Assembly: GCF_000253255.1 (NCBI RefSeq)
Contig: NC_015580.1
Coordinates: forward strand, 1,997,001 to 2,061,000
DNA: 64,000 nucleotides
Reading direction: 5' to 3'
Origin: Novosphingobium sp. PP1Y
Lineage (GTDB): Bacteria > Pseudomonadota > Alphaproteobacteria > Sphingomonadales > Sphingomonadaceae
Part shown: positions 26,181 to 34,023 of the stretch, one piece after another
How positions within the stretch are numbered: the stretch's first letter is position 1
Layout: each line of letters opens with the position of its first letter
Program-made: the position numbers and the translations under genes
Notes under the pieces: model-generated
Databases searched by the model: none
Told to the model about the DNA's origin: nothing
Seen by the model: only the letters and a program-made list of their open reading frames with translations

Positions 26181-29003
26181 TCAGTATTTCGCCGTCAGGC
26201 CGACGAAGAATGTCCGACCCAGCACGTCGTACACAGACGGGAATGTATTCGCCGCATTGTATGCCGTACCACCTGCTGCCGAACCGACGATCGGAGGCTG
26301 CTTGTCGAATGCGTTCTGGATCCCGAGGCGAAGCGTATAAGATTCCTCCACGTTGAAATTCGCGGTGAAGTCAAAGTAGCTGACGCTGGGGATCTTGGAC
26401 TTCAGGATGTCCGTTCCGGAGTCTTCCTTGACGCCGCCAATGAGGCGCCAGCGACCGGCAAGATTGAAATCGTCGCCGCCGAAGGTGAGCGTTGCAGTGT
26501 GCTTCCACTTGGGCATGGGAGCAAAGTTGCAGGCAAAGCCGAAACGACCGGCACATTCGGTTTCCGGAAGGAACGATGCGCCCTGCTTCTTGTAGGTGGC
26601 CACATAGGTTCCAGCAACGTTCAGGCCGACAGTGTAGGCACCGACAGGGCGCTTGTAGTCGAACTGAACGTCGACGCCGCGTGTCGTGCGCGATGCCGCG
26701 TTGAACTGGAACTGGTCGACGCCGAAGTCGATCCCGCCCGAGAGCGAGCCGCTGAGGGCGTTGCGGTGGATCGCCTGGCAATAGGCACTATTTGCATCCT
26801 GAATGATGCTATAGCACGCATCCACGACGTTCTGCGGCGAGCCGCCGAGCGTGTCGATCGCATTCTTGATCTTGATGTCGTAGTAGTCGACCGACAGGGT
26901 CATGCCAGGGATGCTCGGCGGATTGAGCACGACACCCACTGTGATCGTGTTGGCCTTTTCTGCTTTCAGATCGAGATTGCCGCCGGAGAAGGCGTTGATC
27001 TGTCCCGCGACCGGCTCTGGGATGCGGCCAATCTGGCCAACAGGAGCGCCTGTAGCGATGCAAAGGTCGGTCAGAGTGGCATTGCCGACTGGATTGTCGC
27101 CAGCGCAGGGATCCGTGTCGAGGTTGTCGATGCTCGACACCTGCGGAGTGGCAAGTTCGTACATGTTCGGGGCACGAACGGCTCGTTGGAACATACCGCG
27201 CAGGCGAACACCATCGACCGGCATCCAGTTCGCGCCGGCCTTCCAGGTGAAGACGCTGCCTACGGACGAGTAATCCGAGTAGCGCGCGCCAGTCTCAAGA
27301 GTGAGCTCGCGGAATCCCGGGCGGTCAGAGACAACCGGGATCAGCAATTCGCCGTAGGCTTCCTTCACGTCGTAACTGAACGCAGGGAAGGGAATGCCCT
27401 GACCGTATCCGATCAGATCGCCCGACGCAAAAGCGTCGTCGATGTCGGCACGCGCCTTTTCCTTACGGTATTCGATGCCCAGCGCGACACCGATATCGGT
27501 GTCCGACCACGGGGAGATGGAGCCGAAGCTACCCGAAAGAGCTGCACCAGCGACCCACTGCTGCGTTACGTCGCGCTCCCGACCACTTGCCGAAATGAAC
27601 GAAACGGCATCGGGCGTGAGGGGGTCGGTCGTGAACAGATTGATCGGAACGCAGCCGTTGCTTGCGTCACGGCAGACGATGTCCGATCCCACCTGAACAG
27701 CGTCCAATGCCTGCGCGACGCGCGCGTAGGTGATGTCGTTAAGATAGGCGATGTTGCGGGTCGTCTTGGCGTACTGTCCGAAGACGTCGTAGCTCCAAGT
27801 GTCGGAAAGATCGCCGCGAACACCCAGCACGGCCTGCCAGGATTCGTTATCGTAAGTGGTAGTGCGGCCACCGCTTTCGACAATACGCCTACGAATGTTT
27901 ACAGTCGTCGAACCGTCGGCATTGATCGTTCCAATGCCGTTGAAGAACAGATCGCGCTGCTGATCGGTCAGGTACGGGTTGTCAGGGAAGATATTGAAGG
28001 AATAGCCGAAGGTGCCAGTCGGCGCGCTCTGGCTGTTGACCTTGCTGCGAATGTAGCTTCCGCGACCGTAAACTTCGACGCCATCGGCAACTTCGTACTT
28101 GGCAAGGACGGTGCCGAGCCAACGCTCCTGGGGAGTGATCAGGTAGTTCGGCGGGGCGTAGTTATAGGGCTCATAGAACGGAACCAGGTCATTGCCGGCG
28201 CCGACCTGGTAGTAGTCGGCATCGGTGTCCGCAAAGGTGTTGTCGAAAACTGTCGGGACAGCCGTGGAGGAACCGCCGGGCGAAACCAGGTCGTCGGAGT
28301 CGAGCGCGAAGGCAGAGAACTTGCGAGCCGATTGGTAAATGAGTCCCCGCTTGAGGTAGCCGACGGAAGCAACGATGTTGCCGCGGTCGCCCAGTTCAAG
28401 TCCGCCCGTCAGGTTGAGGTCATATACCGGGGCGTCGCCGCGGCTCGTCAACTGTGTCGAGCCGTCGAAGCGAAGGCCCTTGAACTCGTCGTCGAGGACG
28501 AAGTTGACAACGCCGGACACGGCGTCCGAACCATAAACGGCAGATGCGCCACCGGTCAGGACATCGACGCGCTTGATCAACGAAGTCGGGATCGAGTTTA
28601 CGTCGACTACGCCGTTATAATCGTAGGAAACCATTCGCTTGCCATCGACAAGCACGAGGGTGCGCTGATCTCCGAGGCCGCGCAGGTTCAGCGATGCGGC
28701 GCCCGGGTTGCCGTTATTGACCGCCGGACCGCTTTCGGGAAGGAACTGGGGGTTGGAGGCGAGAAGAGATTCGACGCTCGGGGAGTTGAACTCTTTGAAG
28801 GTGTCGCCATTGACTACCGAGACCGGGCTCGAAGAAGTGAGGTTCGGGCTGGTGATGCGCGAACCCGTCACGATGATCACTTCACCGGTATCGGCGTCGT
28901 CCGCAGGCTGCTCTTGAGCTTGTGCATGGCCTGCAATCAGGATCGCAGAGACTGACAAGCAGGTCCCGCTCCGCAGGACGGCCTTCTTGATTAAGTTTTT
29001 CAC
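26181..29003 (-). CDS. TonB-dependent receptor (second of two)
   Basis: 940-residue outer-membrane receptor starting at a GTG with AAGGGA about 10 bases upstream. Its signal peptide (MKNLIKKAVLRSGTCLSVSAILIAGHAQAQ) is followed by EVIIVTGSRI, a plug with YGSDAVSGVVNFV, and a barrel ending in the canonical FFVGLTAKY. N-terminal, plug and C-terminal segments closely resemble the 22610 receptor, so the two are tandem paralogues. These GSRI-type receptors are greatly expanded in sphingomonads, and many import glycans or aromatic-linked substrates; the ligand here is unknown. Base composition looks slightly more AT-rich than its neighbours. Confidence 0.9.
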   Translation of the reverse strand: MKNLIKKAVLRSGTCLSVSAILIAGHAQAQEQPADDADTGEVIIVTGSRITSPNLTSSSPVSVVNGDTFKEFNSPSVESLLASNPQFLPESGPAVNNGNPGAASLNLRGLGDQRTLVLVDGKRMVSYDYNGVVDVNSIPTSLIKRVDVLTGGASAVYGSDAVSGVVNFVLDDEFKGLRFDGSTQLTSRGDAPVYDLNLTGGLELGDRGNIVASVGYLKRGLIYQSARKFSAFALDSDDLVSPGGSSTAVPTVFDNTFADTDADYYQVGAGNDLVPFYEPYNYAPPNYLITPQERWLGTVLAKYEVADGVEVYGRGSYIRSKVNSQSAPTGTFGYSFNIFPDNPYLTDQQRDLFFNGIGTINADGSTTVNIRRRIVESGGRTTTYDNESWQAVLGVRGDLSDTWSYDVFGQYAKTTRNIAYLNDITYARVAQALDAVQVGSDIVCRDASNGCVPINLFTTDPLTPDAVSFISASGRERDVTQQWVAGAALSGSFGSISPWSDTDIGVALGIEYRKEKARADIDDAFASGDLIGYGQGIPFPAFSYDVKEAYGELLIPVVSDRPGFRELTLETGARYSDYSSVGSVFTWKAGANWMPVDGVRLRGMFQRAVRAPNMYELATPQVSSIDNLDTDPCAGDNPVGNATLTDLCIATGAPVGQIGRIPEPVAGQINAFSGGNLDLKAEKANTITVGVVLNPPSIPGMTLSVDYYDIKIKNAIDTLGGSPQNVVDACYSIIQDANSAYCQAIHRNALSGSLSGGIDFGVDQFQFNAASRTTRGVDVQFDYKRPVGAYTVGLNVAGTYVATYKKQGASFLPETECAGRFGFACNFAPMPKWKHTATLTFGGDDFNLAGRWRLIGGVKEDSGTDILKSKIPSVSYFDFTANFNVEESYTLRLGIQNAFDKQPPIVGSAAGGTAYNAANTFPSVYDVLGRTFFVGLTAKY

Positions 29004-29514
29004 AATTGGTGTCCCTTATTTTCGTGCGCTTGCCGATTGTGTGACCAAGCTGGGCAAGCAACCCGTTTTTGACGGCAGGGAAGAATGTCTTCCTTTTGTC
29101 ATCCGGCTTTGTTGCTCTGCGGGAAGGGCCTTTCAATGGTTATCGTAGCTCGTGTGTAAATTGTGTCGCAAGCTGTGTTATCGGCGCAACAGTGCGGTTT
29201 TGCGCGAGATTTTGACCCGCGCGACGTAAATTCGCACCATTCCACGGTGCTGGGATATAGAGCATTGGTTTTGGCGATCCGAACGGTAAATTTCTTGCGC
29301 AGAGGTGGCTTGGAGAGACTGCAAGTTGCCCATGCTTCTTCGCTCCCCGTCCGTCTTTCTATGCGAAGCGTTTGAATTTTGCCTTCGTCTGTTTCCGGCC
29401 GGCGGATATCGCCGGATAATTTTCTTGCGCATTGACCAGCCGCGAAGGGGCATTTAATCGATTGATTAAATCGCCTGCGGATGAGCAGGGTGAGTGCAGG
29501 AAAAAGGAAACGGG
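29004..29514. other. 511-bp divergent region between receptor and SDR genes
   Basis: AT-richer than average and gene-free. It should contain the receptor promoter on the minus strand and the SDR promoter on the plus strand. The standout element is the perfect palindrome at 29452-29471. No further structure could be assigned. Confidence 0.6.
29452..29471. promoter_or_regulatory. Perfect palindrome, candidate TetR operator
   Basis: ATTTAATC (29452-29459), GATT, GATTAAAT (29464-29471): 8-bp perfect arms with a 4-bp spacer, in an AT-rich island ending 43 bp before the SDR start codon. A TetR-family gene lies in the same transcription unit, and such regulators commonly bind palindromes of this size near their own promoter. 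Confidence 0.6.
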
Positions 29515-30300
29515 ATGAAACTCGACAGCTCTGTGTCTGCGGTGGTGACCGGGGCGGCCTCGGGCCTGGGAGCGGCGACAGCGCGTGCTCTTGCGGCGAA
29601 GGGCGTCAAGGTTGCGATCTTCGATCTCAGTGCCGAGGCGGGCGAGGCCCTTGCCGCTGAAATCGGCGGCGTGTTCTGCGCGGTCGACGTGACTGACGAT
29701 GCCAGTGTCGATGCCGGTTTCGAAAAGGCGCGGGCGGCCAATGGGCAGGAACGCGTGCTCGTCAATTGCGCCGGCATCGCGCCTGCATCCAAGACTGTAG
29801 GCAAGAACCGGGAAACCGGCGCGCCGCGTGCGCATGACATGGGCCTGTTCGAGAAGGCGGTCGGAATCAACCTCGTGGGCACATTCCGCTGCATTTCCAG
29901 GTCGGCGGCGGGAATGGTGACGCTCGATCCGGTGGACGAAGATGGCGCGCGCGGGGCCATCGTAAATACCGCTTCGGTCGCGGCGCAGGACGGACAGATC
30001 GGCCAGGCCGCCTATGCGGCGTCGAAGGGCGGCGTGCTGGCCATGACCCTGCCGATCGCGCGCGACCTGATGAACGAAGGGATTCGCGTGAACACGATCC
30101 TGCCGGGCATTTTCGAAACGCCGATGATGACCGGTATGCCCGACCAGGTGCAGCAGGCGCTTGCGGCCATGGTTCCGTTCCCCAAACGGCTCGGAAAAGC
30201 GGCGGAATACGCGGCATTGGCGCTTTTCATGCTTGAACATGACTACATGAACGGCGAAGCGGTCCGTCTCGACGGAGCGATCCGCATGGGGCCGAAATGA
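29515..30300 (+). CDS. SDR dehydrogenase, 3-hydroxyacyl-CoA dehydrogenase type 2 (HSD17B10)-like
   Basis: 261 residues. The Rossmann motif TGAASGLG is near the N-terminus, then NCAGIAPASKTVG, the catalytic Ser in NTASVAA and YAASKGG (Tyr-x3-Lys). The closing segment NGEAVRLDGAIRMGPK and the VNCAGIAPA/IGQAAYAASKGG blocks are typical of HSD17B10-like 3-hydroxyacyl-CoA dehydrogenases, which act on short or branched acyl-CoA. The ATG at 29515 has AAAGGAAACGG upstream; a GTG seven codons earlier is less likely. It precedes a TetR regulator by 22 bp and follows the palindrome. Confidence 0.85.
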   Translation: MKLDSSVSAVVTGAASGLGAATARALAAKGVKVAIFDLSAEAGEALAAEIGGVFCAVDVTDDASVDAGFEKARAANGQERVLVNCAGIAPASKTVGKNRETGAPRAHDMGLFEKAVGINLVGTFRCISRSAAGMVTLDPVDEDGARGAIVNTASVAAQDGQIGQAAYAASKGGVLAMTLPIARDLMNEGIRVNTILPGIFETPMMTGMPDQVQQALAAMVPFPKRLGKAAEYAALALFMLEHDYMNGEAVRLDGAIRMGPK

Positions 30301-30322
30301 CAGTGCAGGACAGAAGAGTGCG

Positions 30323-30973
30323 ATGAAGGGGCAGCCGATGGCGAAGGGTGAAGGTGAGGTTGCCGGCGTACCGCCCGGTGCCCGCGCCCTGCTGCTGGAT
30401 ACGGCCAGTGAGATCATGCGCGATGGCGATGTCATCGACATTTCGCTGTCCGAACTGAGCCTGCGCTCAGGCCTCAACTCCGCGCTGGTGAAGTACTATT
30501 TCGGGAACAAGGCCGGGCTGCTCAAGGCGCTGCTGGACCGGGACTGGAAAGCGATCGTCACCAGTGTCGACGCGCTGGTTGCCAAGGACGGCTGGGACCC
30601 GGAAGCCAAGCTCCGCCGTCACCTGTGGAAGGTCGTCGATACCTTCTACACGGTGCCCTATCTCAACCGCCTGACGATGCGCGTGATCCGCGAAAGCGAC
30701 GATACCGAAGCGCGCCGCATTGCCGACAGCTATCTCTCGCCGATGTACCGCGCCTACGAACAGCTCATCGGCGACGGGGTCAAGGCAGGTGCGTTTCGTG
30801 AAATCGATCCGCAATTATTCTACTTTACCGTGACCGGCGCGGTAGACCGGTTCTTCTCGGCGCGTCTCGTGCTCAAGCATTGCTTCGATCAGGATACGTT
30901 GACCGAGGAACTGCGCGACCGCTACCGCGAACACACCATCGACATCATCATGGCAGGCATCCTTGCGCGCTGA
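30323..30973 (+). CDS. TetR-family transcriptional regulator
   Basis: 216 residues. The N-terminal helix-turn-helix (about 18-65) has ARALLLDTASEIM, ISLSELSLRSGLNSALVKYYFGNKAGLLKALL. This is the TetR fold with its YYFGNK recognition turn, followed by an all-helical ligand-binding domain of about 140 residues. Another in-frame ATG at 30338 has an AAGGGGC-like site before it and is an equally plausible start. It lies between the SDR gene and a phosphorylase, and its stop overlaps the next start. It probably controls this unit in response to an acyl-CoA or related ligand (inference from the SDR). Confidence 0.88.
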   Translation: MKGQPMAKGEGEVAGVPPGARALLLDTASEIMRDGDVIDISLSELSLRSGLNSALVKYYFGNKAGLLKALLDRDWKAIVTSVDALVAKDGWDPEAKLRRHLWKVVDTFYTVPYLNRLTMRVIRESDDTEARRIADSYLSPMYRAYEQLIGDGVKAGAFREIDPQLFYFTVTGAVDRFFSARLVLKHCFDQDTLTEELRDRYREHTIDIIMAGILAR

Positions 30974-31853
30974 AAAAAGCCCCTTCTGGCATATCGGAGT
31001 GATCGGCGGATCGGGACTGGCCGCCGGTATCGACCTTGACGAGGCGCAGGAGATTCCGGTTTCCAGCCCGTTCGGCGAACCTTCCGGGCCGGTTACGACC
31101 GGCCGTCTGAACGGCGTGCGTTTCACCTTCATCGCGCGCCACGGGGCAGGGCACGTGCTGCCGCCCTCGCAAGTGAACTACCGCGCCAACATCGACGTGC
31201 TCAAGCGTTGCGGTGTTACGGATGTGCTCGCGCTGTCGGCAATCGGTTCGCTGCGCGAGGCGATGGCACCGGGAGATTTCGTGGCGGTCGACCAGTTCAT
31301 CGATCGCACCGTGGGGCGCAACAACAGCTTCTTCGGCCCCGGCATGGTCGCCCATGTCAGTCTTGCCGATCCAGTCTGCCGCCGCCTTGCCGGCATGGCG
31401 ACCTCGGCGGCACGGCTGGCCGGTGCCAGCGTTCATGAAGCCGGTTGCTATATCGCCATCGACGGGCCGCAATTCTCCACCCGGGCGGAAAGCCTGATGT
31501 ATCGCGATTGGGGCGCCGACGTCATCGGCATGACCGCCATGCCCGAGGCGCGCCTAGCCCGTGAGGCGGAACTGCCTTACGCCTTGCTGGGCATGGTCAC
31601 CGACTACGACTGCTGGCGCGGCGCGGGCGCGACGGTAGAGGTTTCCGAAGTGCTGGAAGTGATGAAGGCCAATGCCGAACTGGCGCGGCAGGCTGTGCGC
31701 GCACTGGCCGCCAACCTGCCGGCCCGCCGCGAGCCCAGCCCCTTCGATTACGCGCTGGAACACGCGCTGGTGACCGCGCCGGAAGCGCGCGATCCGCAAC
31801 TCGTGGCGCGGCTGGATGCGGTGGCCAGTCGGATACTCGGCGAGGGCGCCTGA
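30963..31853 (+). CDS. S-methyl-5'-thioadenosine / purine nucleoside phosphorylase
   Basis: 296 residues of the PNP/MTAP family, which splits nucleosides with phosphate. It shows IGVIGGSGL at the N-terminus, the phosphate site RHGAGHVLPPSQVNYRAN, GPQFSTRAES, IGMTAMPEARLAREAE and VTDYDCW. DYDCW, with Asp at the base site, is the form seen in MTA phosphorylases rather than guanosine-type PNPs. The only start upstream of the first strand is TTG at 30963, overlapping the TetR stop by 11 bp. MTAP would salvage adenine and methionine from polyamine by-products. No other salvage genes are adjacent. Confidence 0.85.
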   Translation: MRAEKSPFWHIGVIGGSGLAAGIDLDEAQEIPVSSPFGEPSGPVTTGRLNGVRFTFIARHGAGHVLPPSQVNYRANIDVLKRCGVTDVLALSAIGSLREAMAPGDFVAVDQFIDRTVGRNNSFFGPGMVAHVSLADPVCRRLAGMATSAARLAGASVHEAGCYIAIDGPQFSTRAESLMYRDWGADVIGMTAMPEARLAREAELPYALLGMVTDYDCWRGAGATVEVSEVLEVMKANAELARQAVRALAANLPARREPSPFDYALEHALVTAPEARDPQLVARLDAVASRILGEGA

Positions 31854-31898
31854 CCTCCGTTCGAGGAGGGGCATGCGCTCCGCGTTGCTACTGAGTGC

Positions 31899-31940
31899 AA
31901 AAAAGGCCCCTCCGCGGATCTTCCGGGAGGGGCTTTTCTG
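31899..31940. terminator. Bidirectional intrinsic terminator
   Basis: GCCCCTCC (31906-31913) pairs with GGAGGGGC (31926-31933). On the plus strand TTTTCTGTTT follows, and on the minus strand the six A of 31899-31904 read as TTTTTT. It serves both the phosphorylase gene and the converging tadC. Confidence 0.9.
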
Positions 31941-31958
31941 TTTGCCGGGATCGGATTG

Positions 31959-32969
31959 TCAGTTGCTGCCGGGGCCGCCGCCCGAGAAGGCATCGGCGAT
32001 CGAGCAGGCCGCCGGGCCGAGAATGACGACGAACAGGGTCGGCAGAATGAACAGGATGAGCGGCACGGTCATGATCGCGGGCAGGCGCGCGGCCTTTTCT
32101 TCGGCGCGCATCATGCGCTCGTTGCGGAATTCGGCCGAGAGCACGCGCAGGGCCGAGGCCAGCGGCGTACCGTAGCGCTCGGTCTGGATCATCGTCGTGA
32201 CGACGCCTCTGACGGCATCGAGATTGACACGCCAGGCGAGGTTCTCGAAAGCCTGTCGGCGTTCGGTGAGGAATGACAGTTCGATCGAGGTGAGCGAGAA
32301 TTCGTCGCCCAGTTCCGGATAGGCCCGGCCCAGTTCGCGGGCAACGCGTTCGAACGAGGCGTCGACGGTCAGGCCGGCTTCGGCGCAGATGACCAGCAGG
32401 TCGAGCGCGTCCGGGAGCCCCTTGCGGATCGCGTCGGTGCGCTTGGTGATCATGTTCTGGATGAAGATGTCGGGGCCCTTGTAGCCCGCCAGAAGCGCGA
32501 CGGCGAAACCGCCGAACTTCTTGAAACTGCTCCATTCCGGAAAGTAGTTGATGCCGTAGATCACGATCGCGGCAGTGACGCCCAGTACGATCGGCGCGAC
32601 GAGGCGCGCGAAGACAACGGCGACGGCCCACTCCTTGTTGCGGATACCTGCCTGTGCCAGCTTCTGCTGGATTTCCTTTAGCTGGCTGTCCTGCAAGACC
32701 TTCAGGGAGCCGAGGAAGGCGCCCATCTTGTCGGTGGTGTCGTTGCGGCGCACCACGCTCTGGCGCTTGCGCGCGGTCGTGGTGATACCGGCCTTGAGCG
32801 CTTCGCGGCGCTGGTTGAGCGACTTGACGCGCTTGGCCATCGGGTCGCGCACGGTGACCGCGGCATAGATGGCGAACATCATCGCGACGGCGGCCACGGC
32901 AGCCAGCAGCGTCGCGACGAAGACAACGTCGAAACCGAGGAGCGTCGGGCCGGATGCTTGTTGGATCAT
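31959..32969 (-). CDS. tadC: Tad pilus inner-membrane platform protein TadC
   Basis: 336-residue T2SS-F-family membrane protein. An N-terminal hydrophobic helix and a basic region (residues 40-75) precede the GspF-like domain (about 170-300, DALDLLVICAEAGLTVDASFERVARE) and the closing hydrophobic helices. Together with TadB it forms the inner-membrane platform that couples the motor to pilin assembly. It is the last gene of the minus-strand cpa/tad cluster, 13 bp after tadB, and ends in a bidirectional terminator. Confidence 0.92.
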   Translation of the reverse strand: MIQQASGPTLLGFDVVFVATLLAAVAAVAMMFAIYAAVTVRDPMAKRVKSLNQRREALKAGITTTARKRQSVVRRNDTTDKMGAFLGSLKVLQDSQLKEIQQKLAQAGIRNKEWAVAVVFARLVAPIVLGVTAAIVIYGINYFPEWSSFKKFGGFAVALLAGYKGPDIFIQNMITKRTDAIRKGLPDALDLLVICAEAGLTVDASFERVARELGRAYPELGDEFSLTSIELSFLTERRQAFENLAWRVNLDAVRGVVTTMIQTERYGTPLASALRVLSAEFRNERMMRAEEKAARLPAIMTVPLILFILPTLFVVILGPAACSIADAFSGGGPGSN

Positions 32970-32982
32970 CGTTTCCAGTCCC

Positions 32983-33954
32983 TCAGATTTCGAAGCTGAC
33001 CATCTTGGCCATGATGAAGGCGCCGATGCCCATCCAGACCATGCCGCCCAGTCCCGCGACGATCAGACGCTCGTCGATAAAGAATTCGCCGATGTAGCCG
33101 GGGTTGATCCACCAGATCATGGCGAAGACGATGAAGGGCAGGGAGCCGACGATGTAGGCGGAGGCTTTCGATTCCGAGCTCATCGCGCGGATCTTGAGCT
33201 TCATCTGCGCGCGCTTGCGCAGCACGTCTGCCAGGTTGGCAAGCGTTTCGGCCAGGTTGCCGCCGGTTTCGCGCTGGATGGCGAGGGTAATGCAGAAGAA
33301 GTTGAATTCCGGCATCGCCAGGCGGTCGGCGGTTTCCTGGAGCGCATCCTCCATGGTCTTGCCGATCTTGATGCGCTCGGTAACGAGCTTGAATTCCACG
33401 CCGACCGGGCCGGGAACTTCCTTGGCGACCACGCTCAGCGTTTCGGTGACCGGTAGACCCGAGCGCAGGCCGCGAACGAGCAGTTCGATGGCGTCGGGGA
33501 ACTTCACGGTGAAGGCGTTCGAACGGCGCTTGATGAAATGGCCGACCACGGAGTGGGGCAGGCCCGCGCCGAGGAAGAGACCGAACGCCAGCGACAGGAA
33601 GAACGCGCCCGACTTTAGGAAAAACACGATGGTGACGGCAAGGGCAATGCCGACCGAGGTGTAGATGTATTGCGACAGGGTCCAGGACAGGCCCGAGCGG
33701 TGCAGGCGCAGGGCCAGCGCGTCGATGCGCGATCCGGACCCGGCGATGTGGTGCATCTTGGGTTTGCGGGCGGCCACGGCCTTGCGCATCTGGGCCTCGA
33801 CCCGCGCGGTCGCGCTTTCCGAGTGACGAAAGCGCAGGCTGCTCAGGCGGCGCGCGGATTCCTTGGTCGGCGAGGGGCCCGAAAATGCCAAGAAGAGGAG
33901 CACGATGATGCTCGTCATTCCCGCTACGACCAGTATCAGCTGAAGTGCGTTCAT
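32983..33954 (-). CDS. tadB: Tad pilus inner-membrane platform protein TadB
   Basis: 323 residues. An N-terminal helix (MNALQLILVVAGMTSIIVLLFLAF) and a pair of helices at about 95-140 precede a GspF domain at about 150-290. That domain includes FPDAIELLVRGLRSGLPVTE and IQRETGGNLAETLANLADVLRKR, both TadB hallmarks. It pairs with TadC. The gene immediately upstream is cpaE. The cpaF motor ATPase that normally separates cpaE and tadB is absent; the 69-bp gap contains only a hairpin (33998-34017). Confidence 0.93.
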   Translation of the reverse strand: MNALQLILVVAGMTSIIVLLFLAFSGPSPTKESARRLSSLRFRHSESATARVEAQMRKAVAARKPKMHHIAGSGSRIDALALRLHRSGLSWTLSQYIYTSVGIALAVTIVFFLKSGAFFLSLAFGLFLGAGLPHSVVGHFIKRRSNAFTVKFPDAIELLVRGLRSGLPVTETLSVVAKEVPGPVGVEFKLVTERIKIGKTMEDALQETADRLAMPEFNFFCITLAIQRETGGNLAETLANLADVLRKRAQMKLKIRAMSSESKASAYIVGSLPFIVFAMIWWINPGYIGEFFIDERLIVAGLGGMVWMGIGAFIMAKMVSFEI

Positions 33955-34023
33955 GCTGTCCTATGCCTTCTGCCCAAGCCTCTTGCCGCGTTCCCGTCCG
34001 GGAGGGTGTCCCCCCGGCAGGGA

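Noticed and set aside
26136..28955. A 939-codon open frame on the plus strand opposite the second TonB-dependent receptor.
   Set aside because: It mirrors the receptor codons (a GC-rich antisense effect), lacks a ribosome-binding site and any domain pattern. Similar long antisense frames opposite valS and the first receptor were dropped for the same reason.
25646..29514. Fur boxes before the two TonB-dependent receptors.
   Set aside because: No recognisable iron-box palindrome was seen in either upstream region, so iron control is not claimed.
33955..34023. Remnant of cpaF between cpaE and tadB.
   Set aside because: Only 69 bp with a hairpin; no fragment of the ATPase is encoded.
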